NCBI RefSeq assembly: GCF_009796785.1 | Contig: NZ_CP047026.1 | Location: forward strand, 124,001-188,000 | DNA length: 64,000 bases | Direction: 5' to 3' | Source of the DNA: Polaribacter sp. L3A8 | Lineage (GTDB): Bacteria; Bacteroidota; Bacteroidia; Flavobacteriales; Flavobacteriaceae | In this document: positions 1-8,358 of the stretch, piece after piece | Layout: every line of letters starts with the position of its first letter | How positions within the stretch are numbered: position 1 is the stretch's first letter | Made by a program: the position numbers and the translations under genes | Notes under the pieces: generated by a model | Told to the model about the DNA's origin: nothing | What the model saw: the letters and a program-made list of their open reading frames with translations, nothing else | Databases searched by the model: none

Positions 1-759
1 ATAATCACCTGCAACATAAACAGCGTCTGGTCTGTTTTTTAGAGATAAAAGCTGAGTCATTTTTTCTCTTCCATCTTTTATACTAAGATTACTTTCTATT
101 AGTAATTCTTCATCTAAAGGTAAATTATTCTTTTTTAAAGCATCAATATACCCTCTAATTCTGTTGTTAAAAATTCTAGTATGCTTAAAACCACCAATGT
201 GAGCAATTCTTTTGCATCCTTTATCAACAAGGTGTTCTACAATTATTTGGCTACTATTGTAATCATCTATACCAATATAATCTACATTTAAATCATTTTC
301 ACCTCTATCAAACATAATTAATGGAATGCCTGCTTTTTTAACTTTTTCAAAATACGTTAAATCTACAGTTTCATTGGCCATAGAAGCAATTATGCCATCT
401 ACTTGTGTATATAATAAGGTGTCAATACTGGCACATTCTTTTTTAAACGATTCGTTAGATTGTGTAATAATAATATTATAACCTTCTTTATTTAATACCT
501 CTTCTAAATTTTGAATGACTGATGAAAAAAAGTTGCTGTTTGTTCTAGGTACAATTACACCTACTAATTTACTTTTTCCACTTCTTAGTGCACTTGCTAA
601 ATAATTTGGTTGGTAATTAAGATTTTTTGCCACCTGTCTAACTGCTTTTTTTGTTTTCTCACTAATTCGAGTATCATTATGTAAGGCTTTAGAAACAGCT
701 GCAGGTGAAATGTTTAGAACATTTGCAATATCTTTTATGGTAGTTTTCTTTTTGATAAT
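1..759 (-). CDS. LacI-family transcriptional regulator, truncated by window start
   Basis: The minus strand reads openly from about 759 down to base 1. It begins with a LacI-type helix-turn-helix (TTIKDIANVLNIS, then AAVSKALHND), followed by the periplasmic-binding-like effector domain (GVIVPRTNSNFF). About 250 residues are present; the family is about 340, so the C-terminus lies outside the window. The gene is divergent from kdgK/eda, and two CG-centred palindromes fill the gap, so it probably represses the KDG genes and itself. The frame has no ATG, GTG or TTG between an upstream stop and the HTH. The best start is ATT at 757-759 (or the next codon ATC), where relatives usually begin MKKKTTIKDIA. 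The family is secure; the start is not. Confidence 0.85.
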   Translation of the reverse strand, partial: MIKKKTTIKDIANVLNISPAAVSKALHNDTRISEKTKKAVRQVAKNLNYQPNYLASALRSGKSKLVGVIVPRTNSNFFSSVIQNLEEVLNKEGYNIIITQSNESFKKECASIDTLLYTQVDGIIASMANETVDLTYFEKVKKAGIPLIMFDRGENDLNVDYIGIDDYNSSQIIVEHLVDKGCKRIAHIGGFKHTRIFNNRIRGYIDALKKNNLPLDEELLIESNLSIKDGREKMTQLLSLKNRPDAVYVAGDY

Positions 760-773
760 ATTTTTTTTATATC

Positions 774-795
774 TTTGCTTAATCGTTTAAGCAAA
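774..795. promoter_or_regulatory. LacI-type operator 1
   Basis: Near-perfect 22-bp palindrome with arms TTTGCTTAA and TTAAGCAAA around a central CG at 784-785, the classic geometry of LacI-family sites. It lies 15 bp upstream of the likely lacI start, so it suggests autoregulation. It shares its TTAA-n-CG-n-TTAA core with the site at 863-884. The assignment to the adjacent regulator is an inference. Confidence 0.75.
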
Positions 796-862
796 TGTAG
801 TACGATAATATTTATAATCAAAATGATAGTGTAAATCTTTCTTTTTGATTTTATTTTAGAAA

Positions 863-884
863 ACTGCTTAAACGTTTAACCAAT
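863..884. promoter_or_regulatory. LacI-type operator 2 upstream of kdgK
   Basis: The core TTAAACGTTTAA (868-879) is a perfect palindrome centred on CG at 873-874 and flanked by GC/CC, similar to operator 1. Its centre is 89 bp from the centre of operator 1 and it ends about 29 bp before the kdgK ATG. It is well placed to block kdgK-eda transcription, possibly with looping to operator 1. Confidence 0.7.
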
Positions 885-912
885 TAACTGTAATATTAAA
901 ATAGAATTTAGA

Positions 913-1959
913 ATGGCAAAAGTAGTAACATTTGGAGAGATCATGTTGAGATTAGCTCCTCAAGGATTTTTAAGATTTTCACAAGCAAATAATTTTGACG
1001 CTATTTATGGTGGAGGAGAATCTAATGTAGCAGTATCATTAGCAAATTATGGAGTAGATGTAGATTTTGTAACGCGTTTACCAAAAAATGATATTGGTGA
1101 GTGTGCAATGATGGAAATGCGTAAAAGAGGAGTTGGTGTAGATAAGATTGTTTATGGTGGAGACCGTTTAGGAATTTATTTCTTAGAAACAGGGGCTGTA
1201 TCTAGAGGATCTAAAGTGGTTTATGACAGAGCGCATTCTGCAATTGCAGAAATAGAATCTGGAATGATCGATTGGGATGCTGTTTTTGAAGGTTGTGAAT
1301 GGTTTCATTGGACAGGAATTACGCCTGCAATTTCTCAAGGTTCTGCAGATGTTTGTTTAGAAGCTGTAAAAGCGGCTAGCGCAAAAGGAATTACTATTTC
1401 TACAGATTTAAACTATCGTGCTAAATTATGGAATTTCTGTGATGCTGCACATAGAGAATCTATTATGACAGAATTAACTTCTTACTGTGATATTATTTTA
1501 GGAAACGAAGAAGATGCAGAAATGCACTTTGGTATTAAACCAGATGGAGCAGCAGTACAAACAGCTGGTCATGATGTAAAAGCAGAAGCTTTCTTATCAG
1601 TTTGTCAACAAATGACAGAGAAATTTCCAAGAGCTAAAAAAGTAATTACTACTTTAAGAGGTTCTATTTCTGCTTCTCATAATACTTGGGCAGGAGTTTT
1701 ATATGACGGTAAAAAAATGTTACAAACACGTCAGTACCAAATTACAGATATCGTAGATAGAGTAGGTGGTGGAGATTCATTTATGGGAGGTTTAATCTAC
1801 GGATTATTAACATACCCAGAAGATGATCAAAATGCATTAGATTTTGCCGTTGCAGCATCTTGTTTAAAGCACACTATTAAAGGTGATGCAAATTTAGTAA
1901 CAGTTGCAGAAGTAAAAAAATTAATGGGTGGTGATGCATCTGGACGAGTAGCAAGATAA
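913..1959 (+). CDS. kdgK: 2-keto-3-deoxygluconate kinase (PfkB family)
   Basis: Cytoplasmic kinase that phosphorylates 2-keto-3-deoxygluconate (KDG) to KDPG, the step after the Kdu/Uxu enzymes encoded at 40-43.6 kb. The 348 residues are full length for the ribokinase/PfkB sugar kinases. The N-terminal GGGESNVA (33-40) is the sugar-binding segment. The C-terminal signature is GGGDSF (285-290), with D288 the expected catalytic base. The next gene is the KDPG aldolase 97 bp downstream, which supports KDG rather than another PfkB substrate. Probably repressed by the divergent LacI regulator through the sites at 774-884. Confidence 0.9.
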   Translation: MAKVVTFGEIMLRLAPQGFLRFSQANNFDAIYGGGESNVAVSLANYGVDVDFVTRLPKNDIGECAMMEMRKRGVGVDKIVYGGDRLGIYFLETGAVSRGSKVVYDRAHSAIAEIESGMIDWDAVFEGCEWFHWTGITPAISQGSADVCLEAVKAASAKGITISTDLNYRAKLWNFCDAAHRESIMTELTSYCDIILGNEEDAEMHFGIKPDGAAVQTAGHDVKAEAFLSVCQQMTEKFPRAKKVITTLRGSISASHNTWAGVLYDGKKMLQTRQYQITDIVDRVGGGDSFMGGLIYGLLTYPEDDQNALDFAVAASCLKHTIKGDANLVTVAEVKKLMGGDASGRVAR

Positions 1960-2056
1960 ATTTTGGTGTAACTGTGTAAGTGTTAATTTGTTTAATCGCA
2001 AGATTGGTCAGAGTATTTACACAGTTAAACATTTACACAATTAAACAATAAAAGAA

Positions 2057-2725
2057 ATGGCACAGTTTTCAAGATTAGAAGTAGCACAAGTAATGAAAGA
2101 AACAGGGATGATTCCTTTGTTTTTTCATAACGATATAGAATTAAGTAAAAAAGTATTAAAAGCATGTTATGATGGTGGAGCTCGTTTAATGGAGTTTACA
2201 GCACGTGGAGATTTTGCTCACGAAGTTTTTGGTGAGTTAACAAAATATGCTATTGCAGAATTACCGGGTATGATTATGGGTGTTGGTTCTGTTACAGATG
2301 CAGGAGCAGCTTCATTGTATATGGCTTTAGGAGCCAACTTTATTGTAACTCCTGTTTTAAGAGAAGACATTGCAATTGCTTGTAATCGTAAAAAAGTATT
2401 ATGGTCTCCTGGTTGTGGTACATTAACAGAAATAACCAGAGCAGAAGAATTAGGATGCGAAATTGTAAAATTATTCCCTGGAGATATTTATGGACCTCAA
2501 TTTGTAAAAGGAGTTAAAGGACCACAACCTTGGACTAGTTTAATGCCAACAGGTGGAGTTTCTCCTACTGAAGAAAACTTAAAAGGTTGGTTTGATGCAG
2601 GTGTAACTTGTGTTGGTATGGGATCTAAATTAATTTCTAAAGAAATTATTGCTAACAAAGATTATGCAAAATTAGAAAAAGATGTAAGAGCAGCTTTAGC
2701 TATTGTAAAAGCAGTTAGAAAATAA
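2057..2725 (+). CDS. eda: KDPG / KHG aldolase
   Basis: Class I aldolase that cleaves 2-keto-3-deoxy-6-phosphogluconate to pyruvate and glyceraldehyde-3-phosphate, finishing uronate catabolism. The 222-residue protein is standard length. Family motifs are visible: MEFT with the active-site Glu at 46, VKLFPG with the Schiff-base Lys at 138, and PTGGV (164-168) for phosphate binding. It follows kdgK in an apparent operon. The 97-bp spacer contains inverted repeats (AACTGTGTAA at 1970-1979 against TTACACAGTT at 2017-2026). A strong terminator follows the stop codon. Confidence 0.93.
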   Translation: MAQFSRLEVAQVMKETGMIPLFFHNDIELSKKVLKACYDGGARLMEFTARGDFAHEVFGELTKYAIAELPGMIMGVGSVTDAGAASLYMALGANFIVTPVLREDIAIACNRKKVLWSPGCGTLTEITRAEELGCEIVKLFPGDIYGPQFVKGVKGPQPWTSLMPTGGVSPTEENLKGWFDAGVTCVGMGSKLISKEIIANKDYAKLEKDVRAALAIVKAVRK

Positions 2726-2743
2726 ATTTAAATATTTTTTTAT

Positions 2744-2774
2744 AAAAACTCCAACTGAAAAGTTGGAGTTTTTT
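2744..2774 (+). terminator. Rho-independent terminator after kdgK-eda
   Basis: Perfect stem with arms AAAACTCCAACT (2745-2756) and AGTTGGAGTTTT (2761-2772), closed by a GAAA tetraloop and running into a T-run. It ends the kdgK-eda transcript 19 bp after the eda stop. Confidence 0.93.
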
Positions 2775-2780
2775 GCTTTA

Positions 2781-2826
2781 GATGAAAATATTTCATCGAT
2801 ACTTTTCTGCACTTCATCGATACTTT
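2781..2826. promoter_or_regulatory. Direct and inverted repeat cluster before the signalling operon
   Basis: TTCATCGATACTTT occurs twice (2792-2805 and 2813-2826) with an exact 21-bp period. The first copy also forms a perfect inverted repeat with GATGAAA at 2781-2787. Direct repeats two helical turns apart are the usual layout of LytTR binding sites, and the operon downstream ends with a LytTR regulator. The repeat is seen; the link to that regulator is an inference. Confidence 0.55.
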
Positions 2827-2845
2827 AATTTGTGTGACCAACTAC

Positions 2846-2879
2846 TTGTAAAAGACATTTTTTTATTAACTTAGATTTG
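2846..2879 (+). promoter_or_regulatory. Putative Bacteroidota promoter of the H-NOX/FIST operon
   Basis: TAGATTTG at 2872-2879 fits the TAnnTTTG -7 box, with a TTG at 2846-2848 in the -33 position. Transcription would start near 2886. This excludes the ATG at 2877 and supports the start at 2907 for the first gene. Confidence 0.5.
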
Positions 2880-2906
2880 TATCAGTTAAAAGTTAAACCC
2901 CACAAA

Positions 2907-3320
2907 ATGTCTAAAAATTTGAAAGTATTGTTAATTGAAGATAACCTAATTGAAATAATGAAAATGAAAAGAACACTTTCATTATTAAAATTAGACCATA
3001 CAATGCAGGAAGCTAAAAATGGTGAAGTAGCATTAGAAATTTTACAAGATAAAAGTAATTTCCCTGATTTAATTTTATTAGATTTAAACATGCCTAAAAT
3101 GAGTGGAATAGAATTTCTATCGATCTTAAAAAAGGATGAAAATATACAACATATTCCTACCGTAATATTAACCACTTCAGATAATCAAAAAGATTTAGAA
3201 GAATGTTATAAATTAGGTGTTTCTGGTTACATTTTAAAGCCACTAAAATATGATGATTATGTTAAAAAGATTGAAACAGTGCTGTCTTATTGGAGTGTGA
3301 ATGAACTAAAAAAATACTAA
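2907..3320 (+). CDS. Single-domain response regulator (CheY/Rcp1-like)
   Basis: A lone receiver domain of 137 residues with no output domain, so it probably acts as a phosphate shuttle or binds a partner protein. LLIEDN supplies the acidic pocket, LLDLNMP carries the phospho-acceptor Asp (residue 59 from this start), and the family Thr and Lys (TTSD, LKP) follow. I prefer the ATG at 2907 over the one at 2877, because homology begins here and the predicted promoter overlaps 2877. It is the first gene of the signalling operon, ending 2 bp before the H-NOX gene. Possible phosphodonors are the two kinases downstream. Confidence 0.85.
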   Translation: MSKNLKVLLIEDNLIEIMKMKRTLSLLKLDHTMQEAKNGEVALEILQDKSNFPDLILLDLNMPKMSGIEFLSILKKDENIQHIPTVILTTSDNQKDLEECYKLGVSGYILKPLKYDDYVKKIETVLSYWSVNELKKY

Positions 3321-3322
3321 TT

Positions 3323-3862
3323 ATGAAAGGAATTGTTTTTACAGAATTTTTAGATCTAGTAGAAGAAAAGTTTGGTTTAGAAATGGTTGATAAAATTATT
3401 TATCAATCAGAATTAGCATCAGAAGGAATTTATACATCTGTAGGAACATACAGCTTTTCTGAAATGTTGCAATTAGTAACAAACTTAAGTGATAACACAG
3501 GTATTTCTACGGATAATTTGCTTTTGGTTTATGCAGAGCACTTTTTTGGAATGATAGAAAGAAGTTATCCAGGTCTTTTAGCAACCTATAAAGACCCAAT
3601 AGAAATGTTGGCTTCTATTGAAAATCATATACATGTAGAGGTGCAGAAAATTTACCCAGAAGCAGAATTGCCAACATTTATTGTAGAAGAAAAAACAGAA
3701 AATTCTTTAACAATGGTGTATAAGTCTAGTAGAGCAATGCATCATTTTGGATTGGGGTTAATGAATAAAACTTTCGAGCATTTTAATACAGAGGCATCTA
3801 TTGTTTTAGAAAAAATAAAGGAAGATGGTACAAAGGTTCGATTTATTGTTAATAAAAAATAA
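3323..3862 (+). CDS. H-NOX (HNOB) haem nitric-oxide-binding protein
   Basis: Stand-alone H-NOX domain of 179 residues, the family's normal length. The proximal haem ligand is His104, within the segment IHVEVQKIYPEAELP, which fits the IHxxVxxxYPxAxxPxF pattern. The haem-propionate motif Y-x-S-x-R is Y133, S135, R137. Facultative bacteria use such proteins to sense NO and modulate a partner histidine kinase. Its stop codon overlaps the start of the PAS kinase gene (TAATG), as in known hnoX-kinase pairs. The order receiver, H-NOX, kinase, FIST, kinase, Hpt, LytTR points to one phosphorelay. NO rather than O2 as ligand is an inference. Confidence 0.92.
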   Translation: MKGIVFTEFLDLVEEKFGLEMVDKIIYQSELASEGIYTSVGTYSFSEMLQLVTNLSDNTGISTDNLLLVYAEHFFGMIERSYPGLLATYKDPIEMLASIENHIHVEVQKIYPEAELPTFIVEEKTENSLTMVYKSSRAMHHFGLGLMNKTFEHFNTEASIVLEKIKEDGTKVRFIVNKK

Positions 3863-5844
3863 TGAGTCAACATCAAATAGAAATACTAGAACGAGCACTA
3901 AAACGTGAAAAATCCGCAAGAAAAGCTGCAGAAAAAATTCTAGAGGATAAATCTAGAGATTTATATGAGCTTTCAGAAGAATTAAAAGGTTCTAATATAA
4001 AGTTAAATGAACTTTTAGAAGAAAAATCTTCTACATTAAAAGGAGTATTTGATAACATTAATGATGCATATCTAGTAATGGATTTGTTTGGTAATGTTTT
4101 AAAAATGAATGAGGTTGCTGTAGGTCTTTTTGGTTATGATATTGAAATAGAAAATTTTAATGTAACAGAAATTATTTATCCAGAAGATGTAGAATATACT
4201 TATAAATCTTTTACAGAATTATATGAAAAAGGTTTTTTTAATGGTTTTACAGCAAGAATTTATACTAAAAATAAAGAAATTAAATGGGTGCAAATAAATG
4301 CAACTGTTGTTTATAATAAAGAAAATAAAGCAATTGCAGCACAAGGTATTATTAGAGATATTACTAAAGAAAAAGAAGAAGAATATTTATTAGTAGAGTC
4401 AGAAAATAGATTAGCAGCACTTGTGTTAAACCTAAATAGTGGTATTATTTTAGAAGATGAAAATCGAAAAATAGTATTATCGAATACAAAGTTTTGCGAA
4501 TTATTTAAAGTAGATGCAAAACCTCAAGATTTATTTGGGATGGACTGCAAAATGGCTTCAGAACAAAATAAGGTTTTATTTAAAGAACCAGCATTGTTTG
4601 TAACAAGAATGGATGAAATAGTAGCCGCTAAAAAATCTGTTTTTGGAGAGCAATTAGAAATGATAGATGGGGTAATTCTCGAAAGAAATTACATTCCAAT
4701 ATTTATTGAAGGAAAAATAAAAGGCTTTTTATGGACCTTTAGAGATATTACCTTAGAAAAAAAATACAGCTTAAGTTTAGAAAGTGAAAAAGAGAAATAT
4801 AGCAGTATAATTGCCAATATGAATTTAGGTTTGGTAGAGATTAATACAGATGATGAAATTTCGATGGTAAATCAAAGTTTTTTAGAAATGTCTGGGTATG
4901 CCAAAGAAGAATTAATAGGAAAAGTAGGCCGTGATATTTTTGCATTTAACGATAGTTCAAATGTTGTAAAAGATCAAAAAGAAAAACGTCTTAAAGGAGA
5001 ATCTACCTCTTATGAATTTAAGACAAAAAATAAAAGTGGAGAAACTAAATATTGGTTGGTAAGTGCTGCACCAAATTATAATTTGTTGGGAGAAAATATA
5101 GGTTCTATTGCTTTGAATCTAGATATTACTAAATTTAAAAGGTTGCAATTACAAAAAGAGCAAATTTTAAAGGAATTAGAAAAAAGTAATGAACATTTAC
5201 ATGAATATGCGCATATTGTTTCTCACGATTTAAAATCGCCACTTAGAAGTATTGACGCATTGGTTTCTTGGATTAAAGCAGATAATGAAGGTAAGTTTGA
5301 TGAAGTAACACTACAAAATTTTGGTCTTGTAGAAACTACTTTAGAAACCATGGAAAAACTAATTTCTGATGTTTTAGAATATTCTAGTGCAGGTTCTAGT
5401 ACAGAAGAATATGAAGATGTAGATTTAAATAATACGTTATCAGATTTAAAAAAGATATTATTTATTCCAGAAAACATAGCTGTTAATGTCTTAAAAAAAT
5501 TACCAATTGTTAAAGGAGATAAGACTAAGTTTCAACAATTATTTCAAAACTTTATAAGCAATGCAATTAAATTTTGCGACAAAGAAATAGGTGTTGTAGA
5601 AATTGATTATAAAGAAGATTTTACTTTTTATCAATTTTCTATAAGAGATAATGGTATTGGAATTGAAGAAAAATATCATGATAAAATTTTTGAAGTTTTT
5701 ACCTCTTTAAACAAAAGAGAAGATTCAACAGGAATAGGGCTGTCAATTGTTAAAAAAATAGTTGACTTATATAAGGGAGTTATTTGGTTAGAAAGTGAGC
5801 CAAATAAAGGAACTACTTTTTACTTTACCATAAAAAAAACTTAA
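3862..5844 (+). CDS. PAS-domain sensor histidine kinase, H-NOX partner
   Basis: Soluble 660-residue kinase with no signal peptide or membrane segment. An N-terminal coiled coil (about 1-60) is followed by three PAS domains (roughly 60-175, 185-300, 310-430). Then come a HisKA segment with the phospho-His in HIVSHDLKSPL (about 450) and a HATPase_c domain with NAIKF, DNGIGI and STGIGLSIVKK (about 540-660). The start overlaps the H-NOX stop by one base. A cytoplasmic kinase beside a stand-alone H-NOX is the classic arrangement, in which NO-bound H-NOX inhibits autophosphorylation. The phosphoryl group could go to the lone receiver or, through Hpt, to the LytTR regulator. Confidence 0.9.
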   Translation: MSQHQIEILERALKREKSARKAAEKILEDKSRDLYELSEELKGSNIKLNELLEEKSSTLKGVFDNINDAYLVMDLFGNVLKMNEVAVGLFGYDIEIENFNVTEIIYPEDVEYTYKSFTELYEKGFFNGFTARIYTKNKEIKWVQINATVVYNKENKAIAAQGIIRDITKEKEEEYLLVESENRLAALVLNLNSGIILEDENRKIVLSNTKFCELFKVDAKPQDLFGMDCKMASEQNKVLFKEPALFVTRMDEIVAAKKSVFGEQLEMIDGVILERNYIPIFIEGKIKGFLWTFRDITLEKKYSLSLESEKEKYSSIIANMNLGLVEINTDDEISMVNQSFLEMSGYAKEELIGKVGRDIFAFNDSSNVVKDQKEKRLKGESTSYEFKTKNKSGETKYWLVSAAPNYNLLGENIGSIALNLDITKFKRLQLQKEQILKELEKSNEHLHEYAHIVSHDLKSPLRSIDALVSWIKADNEGKFDEVTLQNFGLVETTLETMEKLISDVLEYSSAGSSTEEYEDVDLNNTLSDLKKILFIPENIAVNVLKKLPIVKGDKTKFQQLFQNFISNAIKFCDKEIGVVEIDYKEDFTFYQFSIRDNGIGIEEKYHDKIFEVFTSLNKREDSTGIGLSIVKKIVDLYKGVIWLESEPNKGTTFYFTIKKT

Positions 5845-6990
5845 ATGAAAACCGTACAACTTAAAAAACATAAAAACTCTGATTGGAAATATTTATCAGA
5901 AAATACCCCTCTAAAAGCACCCTTAGTACTCGTTTTTGGAAATAGATTTTTATTGGAAGATAAAACTATTTTTGATGAAATTAGGGATAAATTTAAAGAC
6001 GGACATATTGTATTTGGTTCTGCTTGTGGTGATATTTCATCAGAGTCTATAGATGATGAAAGTATTACAATCACAGCAATAGAATTTGAAAAAAGTAATT
6101 TTATAATTAAAACTACAAATGTTTTAAACTCAAATTCAGACTCTAAAGTAGATAGTTTTTCTGTAGGTAAAGATTTAATTAGCCAATTTTCTCAAGAAGG
6201 TTTAAAGCACGTTTTTGTTGTTTCTGAAGGAAGTTTTATAAACGGAAGTCAATTAACAAGAGGTATGAATGCTGCCACAGAAAATAATTTATTAATTACT
6301 GGTGCTCTTTGTGGAGATGATGCTCGATTTGAAAAAACGATATCTTCTTACAACGAAAACCCAAAAGCAGGAGAAATAGTGGCTATTGGCTTGTATGGTG
6401 AGTCTTTAGAGATTACATTTTCTATTAACGGCGGTTGGACACCTTTTGGACCAGAAAGAATTGTAACAAAATCAGAAGGAAATACGTTATATGAATTAGA
6501 TAACTTACCTGCATTAGATTTATATAAGAAATATTTAGGAGAAAAATCTAAAGAATTGCCAGGTGCAGCTTTATTGTATCCATTAAATGTAAAAACAGAA
6601 GATGGACATAACACCATTGTAAGAAGTATTTTAAATATAGATGAAGAAGAAAATTCTATGATTTTGGCAGGTGATATTTTAGAGAATTCTAAAGTACAAT
6701 TAATGATGACCAATGTAGATAATATTGTAAATGCAGCAGAAAAAGCGGCTAAAAATGCTTTAGAGTTTAGAAACAAGAAACCAGAATTAGCTATTTTAGT
6801 AAGTTGTATAGGTAGAAAACTAGTTTTAGACCAAAGAGTAGAAGAAGAAGTAGAAGAGGTAATGGAAGTTGTAGGAGATGCAACAACAATAACAGGGTTG
6901 TATTCTTACGGAGAAATAGCGCCTTTTATAGGAGAAAATAGTTGTGAATTACATAACCAAACAATGACAGTTACACTAATTAGCGAATAA
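5845..6990 (+). CDS. FIST-domain sensor protein (NosP-like candidate)
   Basis: A 381-residue protein made only of FIST N (about 35-215) and FIST C (about 225-365) domains. Recognisable features are FGSACGDISS near 55-65, the ITGALCGDDARF segment and the C-terminal ITGLYSYGEIAPF signature of FIST C. FIST proteins are intracellular sensors. A subset called NosP binds haem and NO and controls an adjacent kinase through a phosphorelay. Several His residues are present, but I cannot say which, if any, binds haem. It abuts one kinase gene and overlaps the next by one base, so it is plausibly the sensor for the kinase at 6990-8033. Confidence 0.85.
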   Translation: MKTVQLKKHKNSDWKYLSENTPLKAPLVLVFGNRFLLEDKTIFDEIRDKFKDGHIVFGSACGDISSESIDDESITITAIEFEKSNFIIKTTNVLNSNSDSKVDSFSVGKDLISQFSQEGLKHVFVVSEGSFINGSQLTRGMNAATENNLLITGALCGDDARFEKTISSYNENPKAGEIVAIGLYGESLEITFSINGGWTPFGPERIVTKSEGNTLYELDNLPALDLYKKYLGEKSKELPGAALLYPLNVKTEDGHNTIVRSILNIDEEENSMILAGDILENSKVQLMMTNVDNIVNAAEKAAKNALEFRNKKPELAILVSCIGRKLVLDQRVEEEVEEVMEVVGDATTITGLYSYGEIAPFIGENSCELHNQTMTVTLISE

Positions 6991-8033
6991 TGAATTCTTT
7001 ATTAAAAAGACAAATAAGAAAATATCTACCCAAAGAATTGCAGTCTAACGCAGAGTTAGAACAATTCTTAGAGGCTATTGATAAATCTTATAGCACTTCA
7101 GAAGAGCAGTTTTTAATGCTTCAGAGAGCTACAACATTTAGTTCTGAAGAGCTGTTTTGTGCTAATGAACAATTAAGAGAAGAATCTGATTCTCAAAAAA
7201 AAGTAATCTCAAAATTAGAAAGTGTCATAGACAAATTACAGTTCTATGATTTAAAGAATAATCGTCCTAAAGAAAGTGTAGATTCTTTAAAATTGGTTGA
7301 TTTTATAGACAATCAAACCAAAGAAATTATTAAAATTAATCAACAAAAAGACAAACTTTTAAGAAATTTAGAGCGCCAAAATCAAGAATTAAATGATTAT
7401 GCGCACATGGTTTCTCACGATTTAAAATCGCCTTTGCAAAGTATAGAGGCTTTAACGGCATGGGTTTTAGAAGATTATTCTGGTGTGTTAGATGATACCG
7501 GTAAAGAGAATTTACAATTTATTAGAGATAATGTAGAAAAAATGGATACACTTGTAAAAGGTATTTTACAATATTCTACCATTGGTAAAATTGAAAAAGA
7601 TTTTTATGATGTAAGTATAGATACTTTAGTAGATGAAATTTTAAATAATAAAGAAATATCAAATACGGCTACTTTTAGTATTCCAGAAAAATTACCAACT
7701 ATAAAAGGAGATAAATTTAGGTTAAACCAATTATTTAAGCATTTAATAAATAATGCTGTAAAATTTAATGATAAAGAAGCTAAAACAGTAGAAATTGGCT
7801 TTAAAGAAACGCCTGATTTTTGGAGATTTTATATAAAAGATAATGGTAACGGAATTGATCGTAAGTATTTTGATAAAATATTTGTGGCATTTCAAAAATT
7901 AGAAGATGATTATCAGTCTACAGGAATAGGTTTATCTATCGTAAAAAAGATTGTAGAAGTATATAAAGGAGAAATTTATTTAGAATCTGAGCCAGAAGTA
8001 GGCTCTACTTTTTATTTTAGCATAAAAAAATAA
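6990..8033 (+). CDS. Soluble sensor histidine kinase, FIST partner
   Basis: A 347-residue kinase without membrane segments. The N-terminal 130 residues are mostly helical and coiled coil (RQIRKYLPKEL, then long charged heptads). HisKA carries its His in HMVSHDLKSPLQ (about 142). HATPase_c shows NAVKF, DNGNGID and STGIGLSIVKK. The kinase core is a close paralogue of the 3862-5844 kinase, but the PAS domains are replaced by the coiled coil, so input must come from a partner. It overlaps the FIST gene by one base, which makes FIST the obvious input. Confidence 0.88.
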   Translation: MNSLLKRQIRKYLPKELQSNAELEQFLEAIDKSYSTSEEQFLMLQRATTFSSEELFCANEQLREESDSQKKVISKLESVIDKLQFYDLKNNRPKESVDSLKLVDFIDNQTKEIIKINQQKDKLLRNLERQNQELNDYAHMVSHDLKSPLQSIEALTAWVLEDYSGVLDDTGKENLQFIRDNVEKMDTLVKGILQYSTIGKIEKDFYDVSIDTLVDEILNNKEISNTATFSIPEKLPTIKGDKFRLNQLFKHLINNAVKFNDKEAKTVEIGFKETPDFWRFYIKDNGNGIDRKYFDKIFVAFQKLEDDYQSTGIGLSIVKKIVEVYKGEIYLESEPEVGSTFYFSIKK

Positions 8034-8035
8034 AG

Positions 8036-8353
8036 ATGGAACAACCAAATTTAGAATACATAGAACAGTTAGCAAGAGGAGACGAATCTATTAGAAATGA
8101 GTTAATAGACGTTATTAAAACAGAGTTTCCAGATGAAAAGAAAGAGTACTATGATTACCTAGAAAAGAAAGAATTTAAAAAAATAGAAGAAAGTGTTCAT
8201 AAACTTAAACATAAAATTAGTATTTTAGGTCTCGAAAAGAGTTACGAAATTGCTAATGAGTTTGAACACAACCTTCGGGAACTAAGTTTAGAGAAACAAG
8301 AAGATTTTGAAAAAATTTTAAAAGCAATTACAGCGTATATAGAAACTATATAA
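8036..8353 (+). CDS. Histidine phosphotransfer (Hpt) protein
   Basis: Small helical protein of 105 residues. The Hpt signature is VHKLKHKISILG, with phospho-accepting His55 and the usual Lys and Gly. It is encoded between a kinase and a LytTR response regulator, with 2 and 5 bp gaps. Neither kinase in the operon carries its own receiver domain, so the lone receiver at 2907-3320 may be the intermediate that passes phosphate to this protein before the LytTR regulator. Confidence 0.85.
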   Translation: MEQPNLEYIEQLARGDESIRNELIDVIKTEFPDEKKEYYDYLEKKEFKKIEESVHKLKHKISILGLEKSYEIANEFEHNLRELSLEKQEDFEKILKAITAYIETI

Positions 8354-8358
8354 GTTTT

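Noticed and set aside
2882..3175. Minus-strand open frame of 97 codons opposite the receiver gene
   Set aside because: Pure antisense shadow of a strongly conserved receiver domain; no recognisable protein and no promoter.
6348..6776. Minus-strand open frame of 142 codons opposite the FIST gene
   Set aside because: Antisense of a clear FIST domain; AT-rich sequence makes long antisense frames common here.
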